Assembly: GCA_947184155.2 (NCBI GenBank)
Contig: CAMXCT020001001.1
Span: forward strand, 1,121,001-1,185,000
Length of the DNA stretch: 64,000 bases
Source of the DNA: Cladocopium goreaui
Lineage: Eukaryota; Sar; Dinophyceae; Suessiales; Symbiodiniaceae
Direction of reading: 5' to 3'
Shown here: one piece after another, positions 63,110 through 64,000 of the stretch
How the letters are laid out: each line of letters starts with the position of its first letter
How positions within the stretch are numbered: position 1 is the stretch's first letter
Notes under the pieces: model-generated
What the model was told of the DNA's origin: nothing
What the model saw: the letters and a program-made list of their open reading frames with translations, nothing else
The model's database searches: none
Position numbers and translations under genes: made by a program

Positions 63110-64000
63110 GTACTATATATATAATATATGATCAATGATCATATATGATCATATATGAGTGGCGGACAAAATTATATACTGCCTACTCGCAATGGACATG
63201 GCCAAAGTGGGTGGTCCCCTATCGGTTGTGAAGGTTTCAGCACAAATTTGAACAGCCCAAGTCCAGTCCCTACTACTATTTAGTCTTCCATTAATTTTGT
63301 CGGTTACTCATATACCATATACATATATATATATATATACATAAGTATATGCATACATGCATGCTAGATAATATAGTGATGCCATGTCTTTAGTATCTTT
63401 GCCTGCCCCCCCTCACAAGTACTTGAATCCGATCCTCTTTCTCGTGTCCTGATGTGTTCCCATCTATCTCTTCGTGGTGCTGAAAAAATGCAACATCCAC
63501 CAAGCCCGACACACATGCCATGGCAAATGATCGTTGCATTCACCTGCCTTCCCAGTGCAACGGAAATGTCTAGCTAACAAAAAAAGTTATCACAAACTCA
63601 TCAAACAAACTATCTAAGTTTGCGAATGGTTGATGCTCTGTGTGTAATAGTGTTAGTTATATATATATATTCTATATATATATAAATACTTGTATATTGG
63701 CGCGAATCAAAAAAATCGGCTATGGATCGTTCCGCGGCGATCCGTGCTATGGATCGGGAGTGTTTACGTAAGGTGCCTGATCCGTACCCCTTCGTAGGGG
63801 CTCATCATAGCATACAAACTGTGCTGATGCTCCTACTTGCTATTACTTCTCCTCCTGCTACTGTTGCTGCTAAAACTGTTACCACTGCTAGTAGAGGGAG
63901 CAAATAAAAAAAACTGCACCAGCAGCAGTAGTGGCAATAGAAGGAGAAGATGCAGTAGCAGTAGAAATAGCAGCAGCAGTAGTACTAATACTCCTAATAA
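63110..64000. other. Non-coding stretch with TA and AGC microsatellites
   Basis: TA runs lie at 63,110-63,165, 63,320-63,350 and 63,658-63,690. An AGC/AGT triplet microsatellite starts at about 63,910 and runs off the right edge. No gene is supported. Confidence 0.35.

Overview
The window reads as nuclear DNA of a dinoflagellate, most likely a Symbiodiniaceae or Suessiales-type genome. That assignment is an inference. It rests on widely spaced short exons with GT/GC-AG borders, abundant simple repeats, a giant Ty1/copia-type retroelement of the Asp-Ser-Gly-protease and CCCH-finger style, and an 11-nt match in its LTR to the 3' end of the dinoflagellate spliced leader. I see no rRNA, tRNA, CRISPR array or prokaryotic operon.

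Layout. Positions 1-16.1 kb hold scattered short exons of unidentified host genes. Most lie on the minus strand up to about 9.3 kb, and several lie on the plus strand from 9.4 to 15.8 kb. One compact 60-residue C2H2 zinc-finger protein is at 15.88-16.07 kb. Positions 16.1-37.5 kb are mostly repeats: C-rich quadruplex-type runs, CTCAC-rich satellite with a 79-bp GC-rich tandem core, a palindrome of about 2.2 kb built from 93-bp hairpin units, a 266-bp tandem array, acidic-codon and AGT microsatellites, a 21-bp minisatellite, telomere-like TTTAGGG remnants and a 700-bp GATA microsatellite. A few host exons lie between them.

Positions 37,501-56,810 (19.3 kb) are a complete LTR retrotransposon of the copia order on the minus strand, inserted in the GATA tract. 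Its LTRs are 230 and 229 bp and differ by one base, so the insertion is very young. Coding capacity runs almost without break from 56,523 to 38,253: coiled-coil gag part 1, capsid-like gag part 2, CCCH finger plus aspartic protease, then an integrase/reverse transcriptase/RNase H polyprotein. The pol frame continues into about 2,000 extra residues that include a PC-motif methyltransferase-like region and an uncharacterised module. After a single in-frame UGA it continues for another 1,357 residues with a zinc knuckle and a Tpt1/KptA-like (RNA 2'-phosphotransferase, ADP-ribosyltransferase fold) domain. Junctions between the parts use a candidate 46-nt intron, a frame change, an ATGA overlap and the UGA.

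Positions 56.2-59.9 kb contain a young tandem duplication of about 1.8 kb. It copied the element's 5' LTR, the start of gag and adjoining host flank. Positions 59.9-64 kb return to sparse host exons and simple repeats. The most interesting content is the giant retroelement with RNA- and DNA-processing cargo and its layered expression control, followed by the hairpin-unit palindrome.
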